Counted from the first letter of the stretch, positions 47,922 to 58,862 are shown. The stretch is DNA of 64,000 bases from Rhynchospora pubera (GCA_028095005.1 CM051459.1:257844229-257908228); one strand, 5' to 3'. Made by a program: numbers and translations. Notes: generated by a model not told the origin, from the sequence alone.

Positions 47922-49488
47922 TGATCGGCGGATTTCATATAGATATTTCAATCCTTTTAGGCCCCAAATTACAATTAAATATCTGTGTTTTAGTTAGATT
48001 TTAACATATTTAGGTTAGTTTTAATTAAGTTTGTGTCAAAGAAGGAGTTACTACAATAATCCCTATTTTTATGCAGATTTTGGACAAGAACATCACATAA
48101 ATGATTAAATGAAGTTGTAGAGCTTCTCATAAGCTTTCCAACGATACTTGAATCACCTTAAACGGAGTCCGGATGAAGAAATTATGGGCAAAATATGAAC
48201 AAGGCGCAGTGTTGAAATTTCCAGACCCGCTCTCAGGACGATTTCTGGCGACCCGCCCGAAACCTGCCTGAAATAGCAGAAAGTGCCCGTTTTAGAGTTC
48301 TAACTTGGGAAGACGGTTATTCTCTATTTCCATCACGTCCAGAAGCATTTTCCTGCTATTATGAGCGCCTCCCATCAATTCTAAAGCCTATATAAACATG
48401 GTTTGAGGAGATTTCAAAGGGAGAAGAAGTGGAGATCGAATTTGGAGAGAAATCAAAGTTTAGAGAGAGATTTGTGAGTCTCTACACGACGCGGCAACCC
48501 AAGGTCCAGGCGGATCCGCCCGAAAGGAGACGGAGTCGTTCGAAGGCAGGCGGAGGAGGAAGAAGAGAGGAATCGAAGTTCATTTGTTGTATTGTATCTC
48601 TTCTTTTTATCTTTTGTTTGTTTATTCGAGAAAACCTTGGTTTGTATGATTCTATGTCTTGTCTAGCTTAGAATTGTTGTTAGGGGCAATTGTAGGGAAC
48701 CTTTACTTGGTAGATTAATGAAAGTTTAATTTAGTTTTCTATATTTTCTGAGTTGCTTTGCTTTACTTGATCTTGATTGCTTGAATTGTGAATTGAATTG
48801 AATTGATTTGAAGGTTTGCTCACTTGGTTTAGGCCAGACCTCGTAGATAAGCAAATAGAACCCTAATTTCAAAACAATTTGTGTTCTCATACCATAGGAT
48901 AGTTAGTATACCCAAAAGGTGAAACCGGAACTTAGCCGAGAGGTTTATTCCCTCCTAAGATCGAGAGATTTAGGATATCCTACCGAATAGTTAAAGCAAA
49001 CCCTAAAACTTAAGCCAAGTAACGAGAGTTGAAACTTAGGTTTTTAGGGAGGTTTAGAGGTTAAAACTTAGTTACCAAATCAAGAACGAGAGTTAGTATT
49101 TGGACCAGAGTTTAAGCCAAAAACCTGAACTTAGAGAACTTAGAAACTAATTAAACTGAATTATCGTACTGTTCTGGCGACCCGCCAAGAAGCTGGCGGA
49201 TCCGCCTGAATAGGCCAGGTAAAGCAACCCGAACAATTGACCCTAATTCGTGTTATTGTGTTAGAACTCGCATTCTCAATCAAACTTAGATCAACCTTAG
49301 GATTTGATACTTCTTCAATTCATCAATTAAATCCTCAATTGATTTAAACCTTCGTCTAGCTAATTAAATAAGGTAGAAGATCGATATTCCAACACCGTCC
49401 CTGTGGATTCGACCCTTAAGCTATCACTGCAAACGATTAGATCGGTGATTCCTAAGGATTTGTTTTGATTAGGTTTTCCCTTCGATCA
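47922..49488 (+). repeat. 5' LTR of the nested element
   Basis: Inverted ends TGATCGG...CGATCA. The 48830-49180 part is the clear reverse complement, with substitutions, of outer LTR 36760-37130. It holds a likely polyadenylation/terminal region and two diverged cassettes (48246; 49174-49207). Confidence 0.8.
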
Positions 49489-49561
49489 AAAATGGCGCCG
49501 TTGCCGGGGCCGGTTTGCTAGAATATTGATATTTTGCATTAGTTAATTAGTATAGACACCC

Positions 49562-49888
49562 TTGTATCCTTGTATCTTACTTATTTTATCTTATCTTAAA
49601 AACCCAAAAATATTTTCTATCACCATGTTTTGTACTTTTCAGGTATTCGAACAAGAATTGAAAGGTGGTGATGCAAAGAAGATCGTCGCATCCGATGAAA
49701 CAAACAAAGAGTTCAACCAAACCTACTTGAGCTCACTTAGACGATGCTTGGAGGAATTCAATGTCCAAATCGAGCCAAAAAAGATGACATCCAAAGAAGA
49801 ACACACCAAGCATGTTTTAAGGCGTCCGTTCAAGTACTTTTGGAAGAATTATGATGCGTTGAGAGGGAGAAAAGTGAAGATAAGATGA
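49562..49888 (+). other. Short open frame in the nested element, function unknown
   Basis: This 108-codon frame contains a splice-acceptor-like TGTACTTTTCAG at 49631-49642. The part after it (VFEQELKGGDAKKIVASDET... PFKYFWKNYDALRGR) is hydrophilic and lysine-rich. I recognise no domain. The acceptor-like site before the frame parallels the one before gag in the outer element. Confidence 0.4.
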
Positions 49889-51107
49889 GCAAATGCAAGG
49901 AGGTCGAGCTAATGACCTAAAACAAGCGCTTCTTGGGAGGCAACCCAAGGCCAAAAATTTCAATTTTCGTTATTAGTTTAGATTAGTTTAGTTTAGTTAA
50001 GTGTAGTTAGGTATAACTCATTGATCTTTGTTGTTGGTTTCAGATTTTAGATGAGAATACAAGCTTTTTGAAGCACAACTGTTCGAGTCATGCAAGTGTC
50101 GAAAGGGCAATTGAACTTCAATGCAACATCACAACACATGGAAGAAGTATGTAGGTTGTTGAAAAATCGAACCATATGCAAGAACTCAAGCTTGGGGAAT
50201 ACACCACGAAGGAGCATATGAGTCGATTCAACCTAACAAATCTCAAGATAGCCGAGAAACCATCTCGTTCCTTACCTGACCTGAATTCAGACTACCCAGT
50301 CAGGATTCAAACTACCCCGCCAGAAACCAGACGACCCCGCCTGAAATCCACCTGAGACCAAAACCTAGACCTAGACACTAACCTAAACCAATCCATACCA
50401 AATGGATAGATTTTGAGTTTTCCTTGGTTAGTCGACGAATCAAATTTTTGCTCAATCTTGCCATTGACCAAGCCTTCACCAAAACCTTAACCCAAGGGTA
50501 GAATCGTACCAACCCTACGCGATTTTTATCCTCAACCTAAACCACCCATCTCCACTACTTGCAAGACATCTTCTCCAATGAGACGAACCTAGAGACAATT
50601 TGAAGTGCAATGATATATCAAAGCAAGCAAGGCTCATGTTGCGTGACTCGATCCTTCATAGCCACTACAAAGATTCGATAAGTTTTCTTTATTCCTTTCT
50701 TTCTTTTAAGTTTTGTTTTCTTTAGATTAAAGATTATGCAAAGTTTGTAGCTTGGGGAGAGAATAAGAATTTGTATCTAGGAATTGCATCATGGCATTTA
50801 GGTTTATTAATTTGCATTCATGTAGGATTTGCATATTAATGTCATTTAGATTGCATTTAGGTATGTTTTGGGAGTCTATTGACAATAATCAAGATCATAG
50901 TTTAAAGCAACGAAGTAATGGACATGTCACAAAAATCCGTTTTTAAAAATAAATTTGAATTTGACCGACCAACACTTGTAGAGTTCTAAAGTAGGAGTAA
51001 GTATTGTGCATAAGTTATCTCGATTAGTTTTGATTCAAGAAAGTTTTTGAGTTAAAGTAATGGACATGTCATAGGTAAAGAGTTACCAACTTAATTGCAT
51101 ATGTGTA

Positions 51108-52589
51108 TGTTATGGAACATAGCACAGGACTTGACCCATCGAAATAAACATATGGATTGTGTTATGTGTCATTGTTTATTTCGTTATGATTTTGGTTCTA
51201 AGTTTGAGATGTTTATCTTTTCCACATGAGGATAGGTTCAATAAATATCGTCTACCGCTGATTCTCGATAAGGGCTGCTATACGGACTTTATTTATGTTC
51301 TCTTGAATTGTGCGGGGAAAAGGTAATCATCAAGAAAACCGTATGTCCCTCATTAATTCACTTAGTGAGTGACGATATCTGTTTGGGCCCCTTGATGGAG
51401 ATAGATTGTTTGCATGCAACTTTATACAATTATCTCTAGATCAAGAAACGTATAATCTGCAAGAATGACACATTCCTATCTTGGATTATACGATGATATC
51501 GTGTGACATAAGAATCAAAATAGGGAAATACATTTATTCTCTTATGCAGGATTTAAATACTATAGTAGTACACTATTTATGCGAATTGGGAATCATAACG
51601 TGTTGCTAGATACCACTTATGATTATTGGAATTAAATAGCGATTTAATTTCATGTCCAACATAGCATAAATCCTCAAAGGGTCACACAAATAGGACTTTG
51701 ACCATACGTGCATTATTTATTTATTTGCAATAGTGAGTATTGCAAAATATGATAAGTTGATTAATTAATTAAATAACGTTGTGGACCGTTATAATTAATT
51801 AAGTCAAATGGATCATATAGAAATAAATTAATGTACATGCTAATCCTAAAATGATTATCAATATATTGATAATTAATTTTATTCATCACACTTTAATTTA
51901 ATTAAGTGAATTAAATTAAAGTATAGGCTTTTAATTTAATAGTCTATTTGAGCCTAAATTGAATGCAACTTGAAAGGCCTATTAAATAATTGATTTAATA
52001 TGGACTAATAGAGATTGAACAAACCTAACACATGGCCCATGAGGCCCATATATATGGCCGGCCTTAGAAGGGTAAAAAGGTCAAGGAAAGGTTGGTGGAG
52101 AGTGGTCTATATAAGGACCACTTGAAGAAGCAAAACCTAACCTTCTCACCTTGCCTCCTTCTTCTCCCTAGCCGCCACCACCATCCATGGGCAGAATTTT
52201 GATTCTCCCATGATGGTCTCTCTCTCTCTTGCATTCCCATAGGTCTCATGTGTTGAGAATAGCTATTCCAAAAGGTTAATTGCTAGAATTACTTGAAGAA
52301 TGGTGAAAAGGATTAGCTATCTCCTTTCTCTTGCTAGCACAAGAATTGGGACATGGCCAAATTCCTTGGTGGACTCGAGGCCGCCATGGAGGAGGCGAAG
52401 GAGAGCACCCCACCGGTTTCTATGCCGTAGGATCGAGCCCCGCGAATACGATTTCGCGGGAGGTATACTTTCCACCCCTTTCTCTTTGTGTCGAATGAGC
52501 TTTTGCACTAGATCCTCTCTTGCTCTTTGTTTAATTGGATTAATTAAGCGTAATTAGTCACAAAATTAAAATTGGGCAATTTCCTAACA
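51108..52589 (+). mobile_element. Solo LTR, probably Ty1/copia type
   Basis: It begins TGTTATGGAACATAGC and ends CAATTTCCTAACA, giving TGTTA...TAACA inverted ends over 1482 bp. A TATA-like CTATATAAGG lies near 52109. No internal domain or second LTR is present. The flanks differ (GTGTA left, GATTT right), so there is no target duplication, and the flanking sequences belong to two different retrotransposons. Superfamily is inferred from terminal sequence only. Confidence 0.65.
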
Positions 52590-53053
52590 GATTTCTCTCT
52601 CTCTAAACTGACATGTCCTTTTCTGGAGCTCTTCCTATGTTTAAATAGCTCTCAAAGGCGGTTCCCATAGGTGGAGATCATGTCTGGCTCGTCCAAGAAT
52701 AGAGAAAGTGCTCTGCCAGAAATATTTCTCCAAATTGGGCAGGTCGGTTTATGTCAGGCGGGGTCGACAGGAATCCTGGCGGGTCGCCTGAATTCCTGGC
52801 GGGTCGACAGAAATCCTGGCGGGTCGCCAGAACAGGGGACTTGTCTGGTTTGACCCTGTTCCTTTGCTCCGCTTGAACTCTGCCTTGGGCCCAATTTTGC
52901 TCCAAATCATCACTGAACCTGAAATTAGACAAGGGCAAATAGCAGTACCATATTTCTAACCTAATATTGCATTAAATCTAACTAAAACACAAACATTTAA
53001 TTGAAATTAAGGCCTAAAAAGGTTGAATATTTCGATGTGAAATCCGCCTATCA
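52590..53053 (-). repeat. 5' LTR of the outer element, outer fragment
   Basis: It matches 37461-37948 of the 3' LTR with about six substitutions and the 25-bp gap near 52870. It ends CCTATCA followed by the AACTG target duplication. This is the start of the element in its own sense, pointing away from the BLE2-like gene. Confidence 0.88.
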
Positions 53054-53058
53054 AACTG

Positions 53059-53563
53059 CAACTTCAATTAAAAAATTTTAGAATCAAAGAAAAATTGATA
53101 AACATCATTTTACGAATTGCAGTTGTATAATTCTAAAATTGACTTGACAATTTCCTATAATGCTTAGTTCATCAATGGCTGTTGTATAATTCTAAAATTG
53201 ACTTGACAATTTCCTATGATGCTTAGTTCATCAATGGCTGTTGTATAATTCCGATTAATCATTGTGTCAACTCTCCTTGAAAATTGGCACCAAAAAAAAA
53301 AAAAAAGAAGGTTGGTGCACCAGTTGTAATCTAAATTAGTAGTAATGACAAGTTTATATTCTTATTAGAAGGTAGACCTTCGTTAGTTACTGGCATCAAA
53401 ACATGTTTGCAACACCAAGTACATAATAATCACCAACAACCGCCAGCGGAGCAAATGGCTTAAACCTTATAAATTCATTTATTAGGCTCTTGATCCTTCT
53501 GACACAAGCACAAACGTTGTGCTTGGAAAACACAACAAAGCAAATAAGCTAATTATCAAAACA
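53059..53563. promoter_or_regulatory. Promoter region of the BLE2-like gene, next to the retrotransposon edge
   Basis: About 500 bp separate the retrotransposon from the ATG at 53564. The interval holds a 59-bp tandem duplication (53123-53251), an A14-type run near 53288, and a TATA-like TTATAAATT at about 53468, roughly 95 bp before the ATG. The start of transcription is inferred only. Confidence 0.4.
53123..53251. repeat. Tandem duplication, 59-bp unit, 2.2 copies
   Basis: TTGTATAATTCTAAAATTGA begins at 53123 and 53182, and a partial third copy begins at 53241. The units differ by one base (CTATAATGC versus CTATGATGC), indicating a recent event in the promoter of the downstream gene. Confidence 0.75.
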
Positions 53564-56500
53564 ATGGAGGGAATCACAGAAGCCAATACTAGAAACAATA
53601 CTAATAATCTTGAAATAGTTGTAGAGCAAAATCCCAGTCAAGAAGCAGAACACCGCCATTCTGTCAATGGCAGACATGACCATATCGAAGATCAACGAAG
53701 TGAAGTAAGTTCTATCGATCCGGTTATAGGGGCTGATCCAGAAAGGAAGGTAACTTTGGTTGCCCTCCACTTAGCATTCCTGGAGAAAGCTGCCACTCTC
53801 CTCAGTACTATATGCTTCGTTTGGGCCACTGTGGTTCTACTAGGTGGATTTGCCATCACACTCGAGGTCCGTGACTTCTGGTTTGTCACAGCAATTATTC
53901 TAGTAGAGGCTACCAGGGTTTTCGGAAGAAGCCATGAACTCGAGTTGCAAGAAACCCCTGTTTGGATTCCCATCGAGTCTGTAACCACTCGCCAGGAAGC
54001 GCCCGCAACAAGCACCACTGCTGAGAGAAGTGTATCTATGCATCACTCAGATGTTCCGCCGGTCTCCTTTTGCGGGATTCTATCCAAGTTCATAACTAAA
54101 AGGCAAGAAGTGCATGAAACATGCACCACTGCTGAGACAAGTACATCTTCGCACCACCCAAAAGCGCACGCAACAGGCACCACTACAGAGACAAGCACAT
54201 CTATGCACCACAAGAATGCTCCTTTAAACTCCTCCGGTGGGATTCCGATTGAGCCTGCAATGACTCCCCTAGAAGCGCAGGCAACAGATGCTGTTACTGA
54301 GAGAAGTGCATCTATGCACCACTCGGATGTTTTGCAGGTCCCCTCTGGTGGGATTCCAAATCAGTCTATAACCACTCCTCAAGAAGCACCTGCAACAGAC
54401 ACCACTGTCAAGAGAAGTGCATCTATGGAAATGCACCCCTCGGATGTTCCACTAGTCCCCTTTGGCGGGAGAATATTCGTGCCTGGAAACATAAGAATTT
54501 TACTTTATTGGATCCAGGTAATGTCAGCTACTGCTTGTGTTGTACTTTCTGTAATACGCCTTGCTGAACACAGTTTTGGTGCCACTCATGATAAAGAACA
54601 ACATAGTAATGAACAATCAAACAGAAACTCTGCTTTATTCATTTTCTACTCCTTAGCTCTGGCCGAGGCTTTAACTTTCCTAATAGAAAGAGCTTATAGA
54701 GAGTGGAAATTTAACTATAAGAAGTTGATCCAAACTGTTAGTGAAGAGCTAACTTTAGGAACATACGGAGAAGAATCGATAAGGAGATTCTTTTACCGTG
54801 CTTATTCAAAATCAATTTCAGGAAGCATACTAGACAGTATAAAGATGGATATGGTATCTTTTGCACAAGAGTTGCTTATTTCTAACTCTCATGAAGAGCA
54901 ACTCATAGGTGTCCATGTCTTGAAATGCTTTGTGACTGATAATGAGTGGTCAAGTACAACTCTCAAAAGGATTGCTACCTCAACTAATGTAGTCGAAAGA
55001 CTGATTGATATGTTAAATTGGAAGAGCCTAACCAAAACACAAATCAGGTACATGGCTGCAGAGATAGTCCTTAATCTTACAGGAAAGATGCAAAATGTTC
55101 TTCGTATTGGGAAAGTCCCTGGCGCAGTCGAATCCATACGAGCCCTCCTCGACTCAAGCCATCCTAACAATGATAGCAGTGGGAATAATTATCAAGAAAA
55201 TATATCTTTCAAATTTAACAAAATAGGTTTACAAATTATTCAAAAGCTAGCTCGTGACCATGGAAATGCTGGTGTCATTTGCAACGCAAGAGGGCTTTTA
55301 TCAAGAATAATATACTTCACAAAAACCAAAAGTGCCTTTTTACAAAATGCACAAGAAGATGACATTGGTATAATAATTGTTCAAGAATCTCTTAATGTCA
55401 TTAGAGACCTAGTGGGAACAGTTGGGCACACGGGAAAAAAACTTCGCAGTCAAATCTCAGATAATATTTTTCTCCTTGCAAACCTCAGAAAGTTACTAAT
55501 TCACGGGATGAACCATGCAAATCTTCAAATTGTTGCAATCGAAATATTAATGGACCTTGCCAAGGATGAAACGGCAGCAGAGAAGATTGGCAGCACTGGT
55601 GGAATCATTCCCCAACTTCTTGCCATGTTCACTGACTCGAGTTTCTCAGAATCTGTGCGATCCAAGGCCGGAGATGGCCTTGCTTCCATAGCACTTGGAA
55701 GCGAAGAAAACTGCATTCGAGTCATAAGGGAAGATAAGATAGAAGAACTCAAAGAATTGTTGAGGTCAGATCCGAAACTTCAATTGACCTCATCAGGAGT
55801 GCTGTTGAGTTTGTGTACATACACCACCAAAGATGAACACTGGTCAAAACTTCGAGGCATTATTTCAGTTATTCCCACAGTAAGCTTCCTTGAAATCTTG
55901 CTATTTATCTCAAAATACATAATCTTTTTTCGAACTTAGGGCTGCTGAAGATGGTGAAAATAAAATAAAATGGCCTTGTTGGACGTAATATAATAGATTT
56001 TGAAATGCAGCAGTTGGGATTACAACTCTTGATCATTACATTTGTTGTATTAAGGATATTGCGGAATATTGCCACTGTAAAATCGTAGTCAGTTTTTCTT
56101 TCAGATAATAGCATTCTTAATTGATGTTACAAAATTTTTTACTCTTAAATTGGCCGCACTAATCTGAATTCAACCTCGAAAATGTAGAGTTGTGGTCACT
56201 GTCAGCATCATTAACGAATCATTATTTTTCTTTTCAACAAAAATATACTTTCCTTTATTATATTGAAATGAATTCAAATGATTTAATAAGTAGGGTTAAT
56301 CATGCTTTATGGCTATTATAAGAAGCTAATGGTCATCCCACATTATGCAAATCAACTCATCTTATTAGGTAATCAGGACAATTATGTACAAGGAGGATAA
56401 AATAAACTACAATGCGGATAAGCACCTTCATGAAGTGCTAATCGAGGATAAGAAGCTTCTCGAAGTGTCAATCGGTCTAGCAGCGCAATTAATTAAGCAT

Positions 56501-56863
56501 GCAGAGCAACAAGAATATGAGGATCAGATGAATGAGACAGATTTCACTGAAGATGCTATTGCAAGTATCCTGGTAGATCTTCTCCGAAATCTTCGTAGCC
56601 CAAAAGTTGACGTTTCAAGAATAAGAAGGTTTATTATTGAGCTGGTAATTGCAATGATGGAGAAAAACAAAAATAATATACAAACGTTTGACCATCTGAA
56701 GATGCAAAGCGTGCTAGAGAAAGTTCAAAATTCCACGTCTGAAATTGAGAACTTCAGCGTCTTCTCGGGAAGCATTGGATTGAGCAGGTACAGTGTACCA
56801 CTATCATCCCTTGTAGATGATGCAATCAAGGTAATTGTCAAGGCAAGAAATACTGCAGCTTAA
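53564..56863 (+). CDS. BLE2: BLE2-like membrane protein with armadillo-like repeats
   Basis: Family members are plant-specific; the rice founder was described as brassinosteroid-responsive, and the biochemical role is unknown. Exons 53564-55879 and 56369-56863 join in phase 0 at GT-AG, giving 936 residues. An acidic N-terminus leads to GADPERKVTLVALHLAFLEK and two hydrophobic segments (about residues 76-98 and 106-120; the FVWATVVLLGGFAITLE block is the hallmark). A serine/threonine-rich region of imperfect 37-40-residue repeats follows (about 130-300). Two more hydrophobic segments (VMSATACVVLSVIRLAE; ALFIFYSLALAEALTFLIE) precede a long helical ARM-like region (residues about 385 to the C-terminus). 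The start is the first ATG; the frame upstream has only a GTG. The family assignment is from memory; no search was run. Confidence 0.8.
53957..54472 (+). repeat. In-frame tandem repeat within the BLE2-like gene
   Basis: Four degenerate units of about 37-40 codons, each with the pattern GGIP-x-(Q/E)-S...T-x-x-EAPAT-x-TT-x-RSxSMHHSDV-x-x-V-P, plus an extra half unit (HPKAHATGTTTETSTSMHH). Both protein and DNA show the periodicity. The family has only a short linker at this position as far as I recall. Confidence 0.7.
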
Positions 56864-57790
56864 GACATGAAAAGAACTTCATTATTGAATCATACAAGAA
56901 TTTGACGTAGAATTATTTCTTTACTGTAAACCTCTAATATCTTTTATAATTAATTTGTAGTTTGCTGAAATTTTGCAGTCTTTTTATAGGAAATTTTTTT
57001 GGTACAAAGAATAAGCTGATTGGCATCAATTGCTGAACAGATGCCTATTTTAGTTTTTGAGTTTTGTGTTATATAATATAATTTTTTTTTTTTATCAATA
57101 ACAGTGTAGCAAATAACAGTCTATCATATACCTATCAATTGGGTATGGAGTCGCCATCCTGCATTCCTCTGGCATGGACCTCTAAATTTACCTCTCTCTA
57201 AACCAACACAGCTTTACTTAATTACTTCTTTGATGAAAGCGATATATTGATATACAAAATTCATCCCTATAATATATGGACATAATGTCTCTTCTTTTAA
57301 CTCTAAGTCTCTAACAAATGTAGAATCATACCAACTACTAGATTAAGCTTTTTAATTTACTGGTACCCAGGATCCAGCTTTAAAGGCTTAAGTTACCAGT
57401 AATTATTGGGTTTAGGTTTTTGGGTACCAGTTTCCTGTATTATTATACAGGAATATCATCTGATGAAAAATGTTGTGATCTTGTAAAAGCTTTCTTTGTT
57501 TAACAAAATGACTGGATTGACACTTTTCCACGATAGGTCTAAAAAAGAAGTTGGTCTTTTAAACAAACAAATGCTCTGTTGCGGAAGCATTTCAGACAAA
57601 AGAAGAAAGCTTGTTACCACTCTATGTCAAGTTCGTGCCCAATCTCCTTTCTCGAATTCACATTTTTGGCTCTAGTCCTCTCGAATTCACTTTTTTGCTC
57701 TCTCTCTCTCTCAAAAAAAAGAAGAAGAAGAAGAATTTTTTATAAATTCTCGATTGAAAATTAGATCTTCAAAGGAGGCTAAAAAATTAA
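56864..57790. other. 3' flank of the BLE2-like gene
   Basis: The first 150 bp probably include the 3' UTR. The rest is AT-rich with a CTCTCTCTCTC run and an AAGAAGAAGAAG run near 57700. No gene seen. Confidence 0.4.
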
Positions 57791-58012
57791 CCCTCATTTG
57801 GATTGTTTGAAAATAAGGAAGAATAGATTCTTTCTAGGGATCCAAATAAGGTAGGAATAAAGGAAGAATAGCTTATTCTTAACTCATCATCCAAACAACA
57901 TTTCTTTTTCCCGGAATAACATCTTTTCACTCTTTCCAGAGTTATAATCTTCCTAATATTTTCTTCCTAAAATTCTTATTCCCTTCTTATTCTCATACCA
58001 TTCAAACGAGCC
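57791..58012. mobile_element. Diverged MITE with TCATTTGGATTG / CATTCAAACGAG ends
   Basis: The left end CCCTCATTTGGATTGTTTG and right end CATACCATTCAAACGAGCCC are imperfect inverted repeats. Arms share AATAAGGAAGAATAG-like text. It is related to the GTTTGGAT group but older. Confidence 0.5.
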
Positions 58013-58165
58013 CATAATTATTTCAGCAAATATAAGAGAAAACTTAATAAAAGGAAAAATACCATTGCAGGAAGAAATAGAGCGGCTTGCTTTATTTTAC
58101 AAGGGGCATATGTGTCAAAAAATTGAGAAGAATGCCCCCAGTTAAAAATTGCGTGTCAAAGCACT

Positions 58166-58862
58166 CCCCTAATTAAATGTGAGGGTGATAAGGATCATCC
58201 CCAAGATCCATCATCCCCAGTGGGAACACATTTTAATTTTTTTTATTTTTAGAATATTTTTGGTCCCCACTATTTTTCTCCCTCCCATCAGTGGGAACAC
58301 AAGTCAATCTCCAATATATTTGGGACAACAATTATTTATATTAACTACAACATCTACATAAATAACTTCAACAGTTATATATATTAACTTCAACGGTTAC
58401 ATATATAACATATTAACTTCAATAATTTAATATATAACTTCAATAGTTACATATATAACTTCAACAGTTATATATATTAACTTCACAATTATATATATTA
58501 ACTTCCAACATTTACATATATAACATATTAATCTCAACTGTTACATATATAATTTCAACAATACATATATAACTTCAACATTTATATATATTAACTTCAA
58601 CAGTTACATATATAATTTCAACAGTTATATATATAAAGTATAAACTATTAAGAAAAACAGTGGGGACCAAAAATAGAAAAAATGGGAGAGAAAGAAAAAG
58701 TGGGGACCAAAATAGAAAATGATGAGAAGAAGAAAAACAGTGGGGACCAAAAATAGAAAGGATGGGAGGGAGAACAATTTCGAATAAATTCACCATAATA
58801 GTGGGGACCAAAAATGTGTGTTCACACTGGGGATGATGGAATCTAAGGATGGTCTTAAGCAA
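58166..58862. mobile_element. Minisatellite-bearing MITE, copy 2
   Basis: The left end GGGTGATAAGGATCATCC and CCATCATCCCCAGTGGGAAC are matched on the right by GTTCACACTGGGGATGATGG and GGATGGTCTTAAGC. Next to each end are AGTGGGGACCAAAAAT-like repeats (58260, 58658, 58697, 58739, 58800). The core is a minisatellite at 58320-58640. Confidence 0.6.
58320..58640. repeat. AT-rich minisatellite, unit about 22 bp (TTAACTTCAACAGTTATATA)
   Basis: Some 13-16 degenerate units in one orientation, with interposed ACATATATAACATAT variants. The same unit is seen at 60.7-61.2 kb. Confidence 0.75.

Larger units (their letters stand above)
47922..51107 (+). mobile_element. Nested non-autonomous Athila relative, plus strand, truncated
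   Basis: 5' LTR 47922-49488 (TGATCGGCGG ... CTTCGATCA, 1567 bp) is a diverged, opposite-facing relative of the outer LTR. A tRNA-Asp primer site (TGGCGCCGTTGCCGGGG) starts at 49493. The interior lacks gag, RT and integrase domains: one short frame (49562-49888) leads straight to the GCGCTTCTTGGGAGGCAACCC motif at 49926. No 3' LTR is present; the element is cut off at 51107 by a copia-type LTR. Confidence 0.8.
36732..52830. repeat. Interspersed hairpin cassette, core CTGGCGGGTCGCCAG
   Basis: By eye about 27 exact copies of CTGGCGGGTC lie in the outer element: near 36733, 36753, 37391, 37411, 37645, 37665, 37685, 39129, 40903, 40922, 40974, 40993, 41480, 41531, 41580, 43111, 43132, 43185, 44829, 45735, 45753, 45804, 47298, 47317, 52785, 52805 and 52825. 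Many continue to the inverted-repeat form CTGGCG-GGT-CGCCAG. Others have -CGCCTGAAT or -CCGCCTGAAT tails, and several are followed by a GTCC(C/T)GAGAG segment. Diverged copies in the opposite sense occur in the nested LTR (48246, 49174). In element sense the cassette is open in all three frames. Confidence 0.85.
36427..53053 (-). mobile_element. Athila-type Ty3/gypsy retrotransposon (minus strand) with nested insertions
   Basis: Bounded by AACTG duplications. In element sense (minus): 5' LTR at the right (47700-47921 plus 52590-53053, split), tRNA-Asp primer site at 47678-47695, gag and protease (47604-44815), RT/RNase H (44912-42996), integrase (43110-41810), an Athila ORF-1-type frame (40863-39349), polypurine tract near 37949-37963, and 3' LTR 37948-36427. 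The tRNA-Asp primer and the extra ORF after pol place it in the Athila group. The gag-pol frame is broken, so it is not autonomous now. LTR copies differ by about ten substitutions over some 690 alignable bases by my reading, nearly all transitions. Confidence 0.92.
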
